Below are positions 8,686 through 17,882 of a DNA stretch of 62,724 bases, piece by piece. Origin of the DNA: Alphaproteobacteria bacterium (lineage in GTDB: Bacteria > Pseudomonadota > Alphaproteobacteria > Acetobacterales > Acetobacteraceae); contig JAFKFI010000106.1 of the NCBI GenBank assembly GCA_017307285.1, forward strand, positions 1-62,724. The letters run 5' to 3'. The translations under genes and the position numbers were made by a program. Each line of letters begins with the position of its first letter. Positions within the stretch are counted from its first letter, which is position 1. The notes under the pieces were generated by a model. It had not been told where the DNA came from and made no database searches. It saw only the letters and a program-made list of their open reading frames with translations.

Positions 8686-10704
8686 GTGGATCGGTTCAGA
8701 CGGCGTAGCTTCCTTGCAATGCGCCCCCTGACCTTCCGCGCCGGGCTGGGCTATAGCGGCCCGATGGGTTTGCCGCGCTCCGTGATCCGAATCGGCCTGA
8801 ACGTCGTGCTCGACGGCTTGCTGGCCGCGCTGGCGGTGCCGGTGGCGCGCTGGATCGCCGACCCCTCGGGGCCGTTCCTGTTTCCGCTCTGGGCACCGCT
8901 GGGCGGTGCCGTGACCCTGCTCGCGGCCGGCCTACCATTCCGGCTCTCCTTGCAATACTGGCGCTTCGCCGGCCTGGGCGACCTCCTGGGAGTCGCCGGA
9001 TGCAGCCTGCTGGGCGCCATCCTGTTCGCCCTGCTCGCGGCCCTCGCCCATCTGCCGACGCCCAACCCGGCGCTGCCGATCATCCATGCGCTGACCCTGC
9101 TCACCTTTCTCGGCACCCCCCGCGTGATCTACCGGAGGCTTCAAATCCATCGAACGACCGGCCTGTTCGCCTCCGAGGACGGCGTGCAGACCGTGCTGCT
9201 GGTGGGCTCCGGCGAGGATTCCGACCTGTTCCTGCGGGCCTTGGCGCAAGATCGACGCCAGCCGCTGCGGGTCGTCGGAATACTCGCCCTCGGTGCCCGC
9301 CAGATCGGCCGCCGAATCCACGGCGCCCCTATCCTTGGCACCGTGACCGAGGCCGAAGCCGTCTTGCAGCGCCTCGCCGAGGAGGATCGGCTGCCGACGA
9401 CGATGGTGGTGGTGACACCCGATCTTTCGGGCGCGGTGCTGCTCGGATTGCTGGCGCACGCCGAGGCGCACGGGCTCGTCGTTCGCCGTGCCTCGCGCCC
9501 GACCCTGCTGCACCCGGCCTCCCGCCCGGTTGGGCTCGAACTGAAGCCGGTCGCCATCGAGGAGCTGCTCAACCGCCCGCAAGTGCCGCTGGATCGCGAG
9601 GGCATGGCGCGGCTGATCCAGGGCCGGCGCGTGATCGTCACCGGCGCGGGCGGCACCATCGGCAGCGAGCTCGCCCGCCAGGTCGCCGCCTTCGGCCCCG
9701 AGCAGCTCATCCTGCTCGACAACGGCGAATACGCGCTGTGGCAGATCGACCTCGAGCTCGCCGAGACTTACCCGGCCGTCGCCCGCCGCGCCATCATCGC
9801 CGACATTCGCGACGAGCCGCGCATCCGTGCCATCTTCGCCGACGCCCGACCCGAGCTCGTGTTCCACGCCGCGGCGCTCAAGCACGTGCCGATCGTGGAG
9901 GACAACCCGCTCGAGGGGCTGCTCACAAACTCGGTCGGCACCCGCCACGTCGCCGATGCCGCGCGGGCCGCCGGGGCGACGGCGATGGTACTGATCTCCA
10001 CCGACAAAGCAGTGAACCCGACCAGCGTGATGGGTGCGTCGAAGCGCATGGCGGAGATGTACTGTCAGGCGCTGGATGTTGCAGCCCGCGCGCCGTCGCG
10101 CGACGCCGCCCACACCTCCGGGGCCGGGATGCGCTGCGTGACGGTGCGGTTCGGCAACGTGCTTGGCAGCACCGGCTCCGTGGTGCCGCTGTTCCAGCGC
10201 CAGCTGGAGCGCGGCGGACCGCTCACTGTGACGCACCCCGACATGCAACGCTACTTTATGACCGTCCGCGAGGCGGTCGGCCTCGTGCTTCAGGCGAGCG
10301 TGCTCGGCGCCGGCGACACGGTGCTGCCGTCCGGCAATGACGGGGGCATCTTCGTGCTCGATATGGGCGAGCCGGTGAAGATCGTGGATCTCGCCCGCCA
10401 GATGATCCGTCTCGCCGGACTGCGCCCCGACGACGACGTGGAGATCCGCTTCACCGGCCTGCGGCCGGGCGAAAAGCTGTTCGAGGAGCTGTTCCACGGC
10501 CGCGAGCCGCCGGTGCCGACCGGCTTCCCCGGGCTGCTGATGGCGAGCCCACGCACCGCCGACCCGGCCATTGTCGGTCGTGCGCTAGACGAGATTGCCG
10601 CTGCCTGCCGCGGCGAGCAGCCCCGCCTCGCGCTGCAGCTTCTCGGCCGCCTAGTTCCCGAGTTCGAGCACAACCCCAACGGCGCGGTCTCCGCGCGCGC
10701 ATGA
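8686..10704 (+). CDS. CapD/WbpM-type membrane-bound nucleotide-sugar 4,6-dehydratase
   Basis: A 672-residue polysaccharide biosynthesis protein. The first 150 residues hold about four hydrophobic segments, as in WbpM and PglF, followed by a CoA-binding-like domain and then an SDR domain with TGAGGTIGSELARQ near residue 318. The active-site region reads STDKAVNPTSVMGASKRMAE, in which Met replaces the usual SDR Tyr, as is normal for WbpM/FlaA1-type UDP-GlcNAc 4,6-dehydratases. It would make a 4-keto-6-deoxy sugar, the substrate for the aminotransferase encoded next. The GTG at 8686 is the longest start; ATG 8719 or 8764 are alternatives. Confidence 0.9.
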   Translation: MDRFRRRSFLAMRPLTFRAGLGYSGPMGLPRSVIRIGLNVVLDGLLAALAVPVARWIADPSGPFLFPLWAPLGGAVTLLAAGLPFRLSLQYWRFAGLGDLLGVAGCSLLGAILFALLAALAHLPTPNPALPIIHALTLLTFLGTPRVIYRRLQIHRTTGLFASEDGVQTVLLVGSGEDSDLFLRALAQDRRQPLRVVGILALGARQIGRRIHGAPILGTVTEAEAVLQRLAEEDRLPTTMVVVTPDLSGAVLLGLLAHAEAHGLVVRRASRPTLLHPASRPVGLELKPVAIEELLNRPQVPLDREGMARLIQGRRVIVTGAGGTIGSELARQVAAFGPEQLILLDNGEYALWQIDLELAETYPAVARRAIIADIRDEPRIRAIFADARPELVFHAAALKHVPIVEDNPLEGLLTNSVGTRHVADAARAAGATAMVLISTDKAVNPTSVMGASKRMAEMYCQALDVAARAPSRDAAHTSGAGMRCVTVRFGNVLGSTGSVVPLFQRQLERGGPLTVTHPDMQRYFMTVREAVGLVLQASVLGAGDTVLPSGNDGGIFVLDMGEPVKIVDLARQMIRLAGLRPDDDVEIRFTGLRPGEKLFEELFHGREPPVPTGFPGLLMASPRTADPAIVGRALDEIAAACRGEQPRLALQLLGRLVPEFEHNPNGAVSARA

Positions 10705-10720
10705 AGGATTTTTCCCCGAG

Positions 10721-11857
10721 ATGACCCAGCCCGCCGTGCCGTTCCTCGACCTCAAGGCACAGCAGAAACGCATCGCGCCCGAGCTGCGCAGGCGGCTGGA
10801 GGCGGTGCTGGCGCATTGCCAGTTCGTGCTCGGCCCCGAGGTCGCGGAGCTCGAGGAAAAGCTCGCCGCATTCTGCAACGCGCGGCACTGCGTGGCTGTG
10901 AGTTCGGGGACGGATGCGCTGCAGATCGCGCTCATGGGGGAAAGTATCGGCCGGGGCGACGCGGTGTTCCTGCCGGCCTTCACCTACACCGCTACCGCCG
11001 AGGTGCCGCTGGTGCTGGGTGCGACCCCGGTGTTCGTCGACGTCGACCCGCGCAGCTTCCAGATCGACCCCGCCCATCTCGAACGTCGCATCACGGAGGT
11101 GAAAGCCGCCGGACGGCTACGGCCGCGTGCGCTGATCGGCGTCGATCTGTTCGGCCAGCCCGCCGATTGGCCGGCGTTGAACGCGATCGCGGCGCGCGAG
11201 GCCTTGTTCACGCTCGACGACGCCGCGCAGAGCTTTGGCGCGACCTTGCGCAACCGCCAGCTCGGTACCTGGGCGAACACGACGGCGACCAGCTTCTTTC
11301 CCTCGAAGCCGCTCGGCGCCTATGGCGATGGTGGGGCGCTGTTCACCGACAGCGACGACCGCGCCGCGCTGTACCGCAGCCTGCGCACGCACGGCGAAGG
11401 CACCACGCGCTACGAGGTGCTGCGGACAGGCATGAACGGCCGGCTCGACTCGCTGCAGGCGGCGGTGCTGCTCGCCAAGCTCACCGTGTTCGGCGACGAG
11501 ATCGCCGCCCGCGAACGCATCGCCCGCGCCTATGACGAGCGGCTGAGTGGCGCGGTGGAGATTCCGGCACGCGTGCCGGACAGCACCAGCGCGTGGGCGA
11601 TCTATTCCGTCCTGCTCCGCGACAGCGCCGCGCGGGGACGGATGCAATCGGTGCTGCGCGAGGCCGGGATACCGGCCGCGATCTATTACCCGCGCCCGCT
11701 GCACCAGCAACCAGCCTATCGCGATCACCACGACGGCGCGCGGCTGCCGGTCTCCGAGGCGCTGGCCGAGCGCATCCTGGCGCTGCCGATCCATCCCGAT
11801 TTGTCGGAAGAGGCGGTGGTGCGAATCTGCGACACGGTAATCTCCGCGCTGCGATAA
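10721..11857 (+). CDS. DegT/DnrJ/EryC1/StrS-family sugar aminotransferase
   Basis: A 378-residue PLP-dependent aminotransferase of the WbpE/perosamine-synthase group. It begins VPFLDLKAQ, has SSGTDALQIAL for phosphate binding, FTYTATAEV, DDAAQSFGA, and the catalytic Lys at about residue 197 in FFPSKPLGAYGDGG. These enzymes aminate 4-keto or 3-keto nucleotide sugars. It starts 16 bp after the CapD-type dehydratase stop, so the two genes probably make one amino-deoxy sugar for surface polysaccharide. A paired-hairpin repeat follows immediately. Confidence 0.92.
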   Translation: MTQPAVPFLDLKAQQKRIAPELRRRLEAVLAHCQFVLGPEVAELEEKLAAFCNARHCVAVSSGTDALQIALMGESIGRGDAVFLPAFTYTATAEVPLVLGATPVFVDVDPRSFQIDPAHLERRITEVKAAGRLRPRALIGVDLFGQPADWPALNAIAAREALFTLDDAAQSFGATLRNRQLGTWANTTATSFFPSKPLGAYGDGGALFTDSDDRAALYRSLRTHGEGTTRYEVLRTGMNGRLDSLQAAVLLAKLTVFGDEIAARERIARAYDERLSGAVEIPARVPDSTSAWAIYSVLLRDSAARGRMQSVLREAGIPAAIYYPRPLHQQPAYRDHHDGARLPVSEALAERILALPIHPDLSEEAVVRICDTVISALR

Positions 11858-11861
11858 AGCT

Positions 11862-11919
11862 GGCGGAATGACTTCCGCCCTACACGCCCGATCCCGTAGG
11901 GCGGAGAATTTATTCCGCC
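11862..11919. repeat. Paired-hairpin palindromic repeat, copy 1
   Basis: Two palindromes, GGCGGA-N6-TCCGCC and GGCGGA-N8-TCCGCC, flank a loop, and CCGCCCTAC pairs with GTAGGGCGG across it, so a cruciform can form. A close copy lies at 33905-33958. Both are between convergent genes, consistent with a REP-like element acting as a bidirectional terminator. Confidence 0.8.
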
Positions 11920-11930
11920 CCCTTCGAATG

Positions 11931-14213
11931 CTACTGCTCCGCCGCCTGATAAGCCGCCAGACAAGCCACATCGACAATCTGGCTCGACGACGCATCCATC
12001 GGCACGATCTGTGCGGCGTGCGTCATGCCGATGAGCAGCGGCCCGATAGTCGTGCCGCCCCCGAGGCGGGGGGCGAGGCGCGAGACGATGTGCGCCGAGT
12101 GCAGGCCCGGCATCACCAGCACGTTGGCCGGCCCGGTCAGCCGGCAGAACGGATAGAGCGCGCGCAACTCGGGCTCCAGCGCCACGTCGGGGCTCATCTC
12201 GCCGTCATACTCGAAATCGACGCCGCGCCGGTCGAGCGTCTCCACCGCGCGACGCATCACGTGCGCGCCCTCGTGCATTGGATTGCCGAATGTCGAGTGC
12301 GACAGCAGCGCGACCCGCGGCTCGTGGCCCAGCCGGCGCGCGGCGGCGGCGGCGCCGATGGCGATGTCGGCCATCTGCTCCGCGCTCGGGCGAAAATGCA
12401 TCAGCGTATCGGCGATGAAGATGGTCCGCCCGCGCATTCCGACCATCAAGGTGAGACCGAAGGCAAGGCCGCCCGGCCGCGGCGCGATAACGTGTGAGAT
12501 ATCGTCGAGGCAGACGGCGGCGGAGCGCGTCAACCCCGTCACCATCGCGTCGGCGTCGCCCGTCGCCACCATGCAGGCCGCAAACACGTTCCGGTCCTGA
12601 TTGACCATGCGCTGACAGTCGCGATGCAGGTAGCCGACGCGCTGCAAACGCTCGTAGAGAAATTCCGTGTATTTCGCGTTCGCGCCGGAAAGACGCGCGT
12701 TGTGTATCTCGATCCCCTCCACCATGCCGAGGCCGAGGCTGGCGATCGTGTCCTTCACCCGCTCCTCGCGCCCGATCAGCACCGGCATCCCATAGCCCGC
12801 GTTGCGGAACGCGATGGCAGCGCGCACGACCTTCTCTTCCTCGCCCTCGGCGAACACCACGCGCTTGGGCTCGGCGCGCACCCGCTCCATGATCGCGTCG
12901 AGGGCGTTCGCCGTGGGATCGAGCCGTCCCGATAGATCGCGGGCGTAGCGGCGCAAATCCATGATCGGCCGGCGGGCGACGCCGCTATCCATCGCCGCCT
13001 TGGCGACGGCGGGCGGAATCCACGAGATCAGGCGTGGATCGAACGCGTTGGGGATGATGTATTCCGGCCCGAAGGCGAGCTTCTTGCCCGATGAAGTGTG
13101 CACCTCGTCGGGCACGTCCTCGCGTGCCAGATTCGCCAGCGCCTCGGCGGCGGCAATCTTCATCGTGTCGTTGATCGTGCTGGCGCGCACGTCGAGCGCG
13201 CCGCGAAAGATGAAGGGAAAGCCGAGCACGTTATTGACCTGGTTGGGATAGTCGCTGCGCCCGGTGGCGATGATGGCGTCCTTGCTCGCGGCGCGCGCGT
13301 CCTCGGGCGTGATCTCGGGGTCGGGATTGGCCATCGCGAACACGATCGGCTTGCCCGCCATGCTCGCCACCATCTCGCGCGTGACAGCGCCCTTGGCCGA
13401 TAGGCCGAACACCACGTCGGCCCCCTCCATCGCCTCGGCGAGCGTGCGAGCCCGCGTCACCACGGCGTGGGCGGATTTCCACTGGTTCATGCCCTCCTGC
13501 CGTCCCTGGTAGACCACGCCCTTGGTGTCGCACAGCGTGATGTGCTCGGGGCGCATCCCCATCACCTTCAGCAGCTCGACACAGGCGATCGAAGCGGCAC
13601 CCGCGCCGTTGACCACGAGCTTGGTGTCGCGCAGCTCGCGCCCGGTGAGGTGGCAAGCGTTGATCAGCCCGGCGACGGCGACGATCGCCGTGCCGTGCTG
13701 GTCGTCGTGGAACACCGGAATGTCCATCAGCTCGCGCAACCGCTGCTCGATGATGAAGCACTCCGGCGCCTTGATGTCCTCGAGGTTGATGCCGCCGAAG
13801 CCGGGGCCGAGATAGCGCACGCAGTTCACGAAAGCGTCCACGTCGTCGGTATCGATCTCGAGATCGATGCCGTCCACGTCGGCGAAGCGCTTGAACAGCG
13901 CGACCTTGCCCTCCATCACCGGCTTGGCCGCCACCGCCCCGATATTGCCGAGCCCGAGCACAGCGGTTCCGTTTGAAATCACCGCCACCATGTTGCCCTT
14001 GGTCGTGTAGTCGAAGGCGAGCGCTGGATCGCGGTTGATATGCAGGCAGGGCTCGGCGACCCCCGGCGAGTAGGCGAGCGACAAGTCGCGCGCCGTGGTG
14101 AGCGCCTTGGTGATCCGCGTCTCGAGCTTGCCGGGCCGCCCAGAGGCGTGCAGCGCGAGGGCTTCCTCGGCCGAGATACGCGCGGTCCGCTGGTCGATGT
14201 TGCTGTCGGGCAT
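11931..14213 (-). CDS. maeB: NADP-dependent malic enzyme with phosphotransacetylase domain
   Basis: A 760-residue MaeB-type enzyme that decarboxylates malate to pyruvate with NADP+ reduction. Residues about 1-430 are the malic enzyme part: [38 protein letters not shown] and VVNGAGAAS, the nucleotide-binding loop. The remaining 330 residues are a PTA/PTB-like domain ([21 protein letters not shown]) that in MaeB is regulatory and usually catalytically inactive. ATG 14213 (MPDSNIDQ) is preferred over an upstream in-frame ATG at 14243 because it fits family length. It converges on the aminotransferase gene and is divergent from the toxin-antitoxin pair. Confidence 0.95.
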   Translation of the reverse strand: MPDSNIDQRTARISAEEALALHASGRPGKLETRITKALTTARDLSLAYSPGVAEPCLHINRDPALAFDYTTKGNMVAVISNGTAVLGLGNIGAVAAKPVMEGKVALFKRFADVDGIDLEIDTDDVDAFVNCVRYLGPGFGGINLEDIKAPECFIIEQRLRELMDIPVFHDDQHGTAIVAVAGLINACHLTGRELRDTKLVVNGAGAASIACVELLKVMGMRPEHITLCDTKGVVYQGRQEGMNQWKSAHAVVTRARTLAEAMEGADVVFGLSAKGAVTREMVASMAGKPIVFAMANPDPEITPEDARAASKDAIIATGRSDYPNQVNNVLGFPFIFRGALDVRASTINDTMKIAAAEALANLAREDVPDEVHTSSGKKLAFGPEYIIPNAFDPRLISWIPPAVAKAAMDSGVARRPIMDLRRYARDLSGRLDPTANALDAIMERVRAEPKRVVFAEGEEEKVVRAAIAFRNAGYGMPVLIGREERVKDTIASLGLGMVEGIEIHNARLSGANAKYTEFLYERLQRVGYLHRDCQRMVNQDRNVFAACMVATGDADAMVTGLTRSAAVCLDDISHVIAPRPGGLAFGLTLMVGMRGRTIFIADTLMHFRPSAEQMADIAIGAAAAARRLGHEPRVALLSHSTFGNPMHEGAHVMRRAVETLDRRGVDFEYDGEMSPDVALEPELRALYPFCRLTGPANVLVMPGLHSAHIVSRLAPRLGGGTTIGPLLIGMTHAAQIVPMDASSSQIVDVACLAAYQAAEQ

Positions 14214-14344
14214 CGGCGGTTCCCTCCGGTGGCTGGCGGCCATACTGCGGCGGGATCGAGAGTGGGGGAAGCGGGGGGAATCGAGGCGGTCACGCGGTTG
14301 GTCAATGACCCTCGAAACATGCTCCCGATCCGCCTATCTGCACG

Positions 14345-14362
14345 TATAGTAAGCATTTGCTT
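14345..14362 (+). promoter_or_regulatory. Candidate -10 box and operator of the PIN toxin-antitoxin pair
   Basis: TATAGT (14345-14350) resembles a -10 element and is followed directly by AAGCA-TT-TGCTT (14351-14362), a perfect inverted repeat 14 bp before the antitoxin ATG. Autorepression by the antitoxin at such a site is typical of toxin-antitoxin operons. The -35 region is weak. Confidence 0.4.
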
Positions 14363-14375
14363 TGCGGGATGGGCC

Positions 14376-14594
14376 ATGCCTGCGATCGAGAGGGCGCTTC
14401 TTGAGGCCTACAGCCGAGGCGCAATCACCCGCCGGGAGATCGCTGAGCGCACCGGGCAGGAGGTCAGTTTCGGCGCCTTGCTCGGGCAGCTGCACGCACA
14501 CAACTTGCCGCTGCCCCGCGTGCCAAGCGATCCGAACTCTCCGGGCGTTCAGTTGATCCGGCGACTAGCCGCCAGAGGCACTCGTGTCGGATGA
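14376..14594 (+). CDS. Antitoxin-like small helix-turn-helix protein (UPF0175-like)
   Basis: A 72-residue protein, MPAIERALLEAYSRGAITRR onward, with a predicted helix-turn-helix (AITRREIAERTGQEVSFGALLGQL split over two helices) and a conserved-looking tail PSDPNSPGVQLIRRLA. Its 3' end overlaps the PIN-domain gene by 11 bases, the usual antitoxin-then-toxin order. By analogy it should bind and neutralise the PIN nuclease and repress its own promoter, where a palindrome is present. Family assignment to UPF0175-like antitoxins is by general resemblance only. Confidence 0.65.
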   Translation: MPAIERALLEAYSRGAITRREIAERTGQEVSFGALLGQLHAHNLPLPRVPSDPNSPGVQLIRRLAARGTRVG

Positions 14595-15213
14595 GCTGTC
14601 GGCCAGGCTCATCGTGATGGACACCGGGCCGCTGATCACCCTCGCGGCGGCGGATTGCCTTGACTACCTGCTGTATCCCGGTGTCCCGGTCTACATACCG
14701 GACGCGGTGCTCTATGAGGCAACCCGCGACGGCGCGGCCCTTGGCGCGGCCGAGATCCTCGACTGGGCACAACGCAATGCCGAGTATGTGCGGACGGTCA
14801 GCACGGAGACCTTCTTCAACTACGTCGAGAGCCGGCAGGCGAACCCAGGGCGCCGCGAGAAGGACCTTGGCGAGCGGGCAGCTATCGAAGCCATTCATGA
14901 TGGCATCCATCTCGCCGCCGACGAGCGGGCGATCCTGATCACCGAAGATGACCGTGTGCTGCGACGTGTGCTGGTCATTGAGGCCGAATTGACGGCCAGG
15001 ATGATACCCATCACGACGCGGGATTTCCTGGAAGGCATGGAAGGCGCGAGGCGGATCAATTCGGCTGACGAGGTCTATCAACGCGCCGAGAATGCGGGCC
15101 GCCTCGCAAGCCGCCGCGCGGCGCTCGCCGATCAACATGAACGTGCACGCTCGGCCGTGGACCGAATGCTAGGTCGCGGCTCCGACATCGCCAGCCGAAG
15201 TGGCGACCGCTAA
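14584..15213 (+). CDS. PIN-domain protein, probable toxin
   Basis: A 209-residue protein starting at a GTG inside the antitoxin gene. The PIN fold acidic residues appear in order: MDTGPLITLA (first Asp), a Glu in PDAVLYEATRD, acidic residues in GERAAIEAI and the late ITEDDRVL pair. PIN toxins are Mg-dependent RNases. It is longer than many VapC toxins because of a C-terminal helical extension of about 45 residues rich in Arg and Ala. The stop lies 11 bp before the mutS ATG, so read-through from the toxin-antitoxin promoter into mutS-glnD is likely. Confidence 0.75.
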   Translation: MSDELSARLIVMDTGPLITLAAADCLDYLLYPGVPVYIPDAVLYEATRDGAALGAAEILDWAQRNAEYVRTVSTETFFNYVESRQANPGRREKDLGERAAIEAIHDGIHLAADERAILITEDDRVLRRVLVIEAELTARMIPITTRDFLEGMEGARRINSADEVYQRAENAGRLASRRAALADQHERARSAVDRMLGRGSDIASRSGDR

Positions 15214-15224
15214 ACCTGCCTTTC

Positions 15225-17882
15225 ATGCAAGGCGAGTCTCCCAGGAATCCGGACAAGACGCCCGCCGGCGCTACCCCGGCGATGGCGCGCTGGTTCGAGC
15301 TGAAGGAACAGCATCCCGACGCCCTGCTGTTCTTCCGCATGGGCGATTTCTACGAGATGTTCTTCGCCGATGCCGAAGCCGCCGCGGCCGCGCTCGACAT
15401 CGCGCTCACCGCGCGGGGCGAGCACGCGGGCAGCCCGATCGCGATGTGCGGCGTGCCGGTCCATGCCGCCGAGAGCTATCTCGCGCGGCTGATCCGGCGC
15501 GGCTTCCGGGTCGCGGTCGCCGAGCAGATGGAGGACCCAAAATCCCGCCCGCGCGGCTCCAAGGCGCCGGTGCGGCGCGACGTGGTGCGCCTCATCACGC
15601 CGGGCACCATCACCGAGGACGCGCTGCTGGAAGCCGGGCGACCGAATCTCCTACTCGCGCTGGCACAAGAGCGGGACGCCGTAGGCGCCGCGTGGCTCGA
15701 CGTCTCCACCGGCCTGTTCGAGACCGGCTTTTTCTCCGCCCCCGAACTGCCCGCGCTGCTTGGGCGGCTGGAGCCGGCGGAAATCCTCGCACCGTCGGGG
15801 CTCGAACTCGGAGACTACGCCGCGCGGCTGGCGCCCGAGGCGATCCCTTCGCCGCCCCTCGTCGCGCGACGGCGGCTCGCGGAAGCGTTCGGCGTCGCCA
15901 GCCTCGATGCCTATGGCGGCTTCGCCGATGGCGAGGCGATCGCGGCGGCACTGGCGCTCGACTACGTGCGCGCGACGCAGGCGGGCGCGATGCCCCGCCT
16001 CTCCCGCCCGGCACCACAGGGCCGCGCCGGGGTGCTGGCGATGGACGCGGCGACGCGGGCGAGCCTCGAAATCGTCCGCGCCCGCGACGCCAGCGCGACG
16101 CACACGCTGCTCGCCTCGGTGCAGCGCACGCTCACCGCAGCCGGCGCGCGGCTGCTGGCTGCCCGGCTTGCCGCACCGCTCACCGATCCGGAGAAGATCG
16201 GCGCGCGGCAGGATGCCTGGTCCTGGCTGCTCGCCAATCCCGAGGCCGCCAACCGCCTGCGCGCGGCGCTGCGCTCCGCGCCCGACATGGCCCGCGCGCT
16301 CGGCAGGCTGTCGCTCGGCCGAGGTGGCCCGCGCGACCTCGCCGCGCTGCGCGACGGCCTCGCCGGGGCTGCCGTCGCCGCCGAAATATTGATCGCACCG
16401 CTCGCCGGCGAGCTGGTCGAGGCACGGGCGGCACTCGCGATCGATCCCGCCCTCGCCGCACGGCTCGCCGAGGCGTTGGCCGACCCGGCGCCGCTGCGGC
16501 TCGACGACGGCAACGCCATCCGAACGGGATTCGACCCGGAACTCGACGCCGAGAAGCGCCTGCGCGACGACAGCCGGCGGGTGATCGCGTCGCTGCAACT
16601 CGACTACGCACAGCGTTTCGGTGTCGCCAGCCTGAAGATCCGCCATCACGCGCAGCTCGGCTACGTCATCGAGGCGCCGGCGGCCTCGGTCGAGACCTTG
16701 CGCGTCCACCCGGACCTCACCTTGCGCCAGGGGATGGCAAACGGCGCGCGGTTTTCGCTGCCCGAGCTGTCGGAGCTCGACCGCAAGATCACCGAGGCGG
16801 CCGACCGCGCTTCGGCCCGCGAGCGGGCAGTGTTCGCGCGGCTCGTGCAAGAGACGCTGGCCAAAGCGGAGGCGATCGCCGCCTGCGCCGATGCGCTGGC
16901 CGTGCTCGACGTCGCGCAATCCGCCGCCCGCCTCGCCGAGCCCGGCACCTGGTGCCGGCCGACCGTGACGGATGGGGAAGAGTTTTCCATCCGCGCCGGG
17001 CGGCATCCGGTGGTGGAGGCGGCCCTGGCCGGCTCGGCGGCGTTCGTGCCGAACCATTGCGAGCTGCCGTCCGCACAGCGTGTCCTGCTGCTCACCGGCC
17101 CGAACATGGCGGGCAAGTCCACTTTTCTGCGTCAGAACGCGCTGGCGGTGATCCTCGCCCAAGCGGGGCTGCCGGTGCCCGCCGAAGCAGCGCGCATCGG
17201 CGTCGTGGACCGGCTGTTCAGCCGGGTGGGTGCCGCCGACGACCTCGCGCGCGGGCGCAGCACCTTCATGGTGGAGATGACCGAGACCGCGGCGATCTTG
17301 CATCAGGCCGGCCCGCGCTCGCTGGTCGTGGTGGACGAGATCGGCCGCGGCACCGCCACCCTGGACGGCCTCGCCATCGCCTGGGCGGTGCTGGAGGCGC
17401 TGCACTCGACGATCCGCTGTCGCACCATCTTCGCCACGCATTTCCACGAACTAGCCGGGCTCGCGGGCCGTCTGCCGCGGCTCGCGCCGCATACCATGCG
17501 GGTTAAGGAGTGGAAGGGCGGCGTCGTGTTCCTACATGAAGTGGCCGAGGGCGCCGCCGGCCGGAGCTGGGGCGTGCATGTCGCCGAACTGGCGGGCGTG
17601 CCCGCGCCCGTGGTGAAGCGCGCCGCCTCGCTGCTCGCGATGCTGGAGCGCAACGGCGGCCCGCTCGGTATGACCGAGGCGCCGCTCGGGGAGCTGCCGT
17701 TGTTCGCGGCGGCCGCTCCCGCCGCCGACCCAGCGCCGTCACCCGACCCGTTGCGCGAGGCGCTGGCCGAGATCGATCCCGACCGGCTCACCCCGCGCGA
17801 GGCGCTCGAGATAATCTACAGAATAAAGTCGCTGCTCGCTGTTCGCGACGCCGATGAGGAGATACCATTGCCGCGATGTTGA
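15225..17882 (+). CDS. mutS: DNA mismatch repair protein MutS
   Basis: An 885-residue MutS, full length for the family. The N-terminal mismatch-recognition motif is intact in FFRMGDFYEMFF (the Phe-x-Glu wedge), and the C-terminal ATPase has Walker A TGPNMAGKSTFL at about residues 624-635, VDEIGRGTATLDG as Walker B/signature, and ATHFHELAGL. The Ala in GPNMAGKS is usual in alphaproteobacteria. It recognises base mismatches and recruits MutL. The stop overlaps the glnD start (ATGTTGA), indicating translational coupling. Confidence 0.98.
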   Translation: MQGESPRNPDKTPAGATPAMARWFELKEQHPDALLFFRMGDFYEMFFADAEAAAAALDIALTARGEHAGSPIAMCGVPVHAAESYLARLIRRGFRVAVAEQMEDPKSRPRGSKAPVRRDVVRLITPGTITEDALLEAGRPNLLLALAQERDAVGAAWLDVSTGLFETGFFSAPELPALLGRLEPAEILAPSGLELGDYAARLAPEAIPSPPLVARRRLAEAFGVASLDAYGGFADGEAIAAALALDYVRATQAGAMPRLSRPAPQGRAGVLAMDAATRASLEIVRARDASATHTLLASVQRTLTAAGARLLAARLAAPLTDPEKIGARQDAWSWLLANPEAANRLRAALRSAPDMARALGRLSLGRGGPRDLAALRDGLAGAAVAAEILIAPLAGELVEARAALAIDPALAARLAEALADPAPLRLDDGNAIRTGFDPELDAEKRLRDDSRRVIASLQLDYAQRFGVASLKIRHHAQLGYVIEAPAASVETLRVHPDLTLRQGMANGARFSLPELSELDRKITEAADRASARERAVFARLVQETLAKAEAIAACADALAVLDVAQSAARLAEPGTWCRPTVTDGEEFSIRAGRHPVVEAALAGSAAFVPNHCELPSAQRVLLLTGPNMAGKSTFLRQNALAVILAQAGLPVPAEAARIGVVDRLFSRVGAADDLARGRSTFMVEMTETAAILHQAGPRSLVVVDEIGRGTATLDGLAIAWAVLEALHSTIRCRTIFATHFHELAGLAGRLPRLAPHTMRVKEWKGGVVFLHEVAEGAAGRSWGVHVAELAGVPAPVVKRAASLLAMLERNGGPLGMTEAPLGELPLFAAAAPAADPAPSPDPLREALAEIDPDRLTPREALEIIYRIKSLLAVRDADEEIPLPRC

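Noticed and set aside
8932-10497. A 521-codon minus-strand frame over the CapD-type gene
   Set aside because: It lies antisense to a well-supported gene and has biased composition with no domain.
15200-17506. A 768-codon plus-strand frame overlapping mutS
   Set aside because: It is an Arg/Ala/Gly-rich shadow of mutS in another frame, and mutS has all family motifs.
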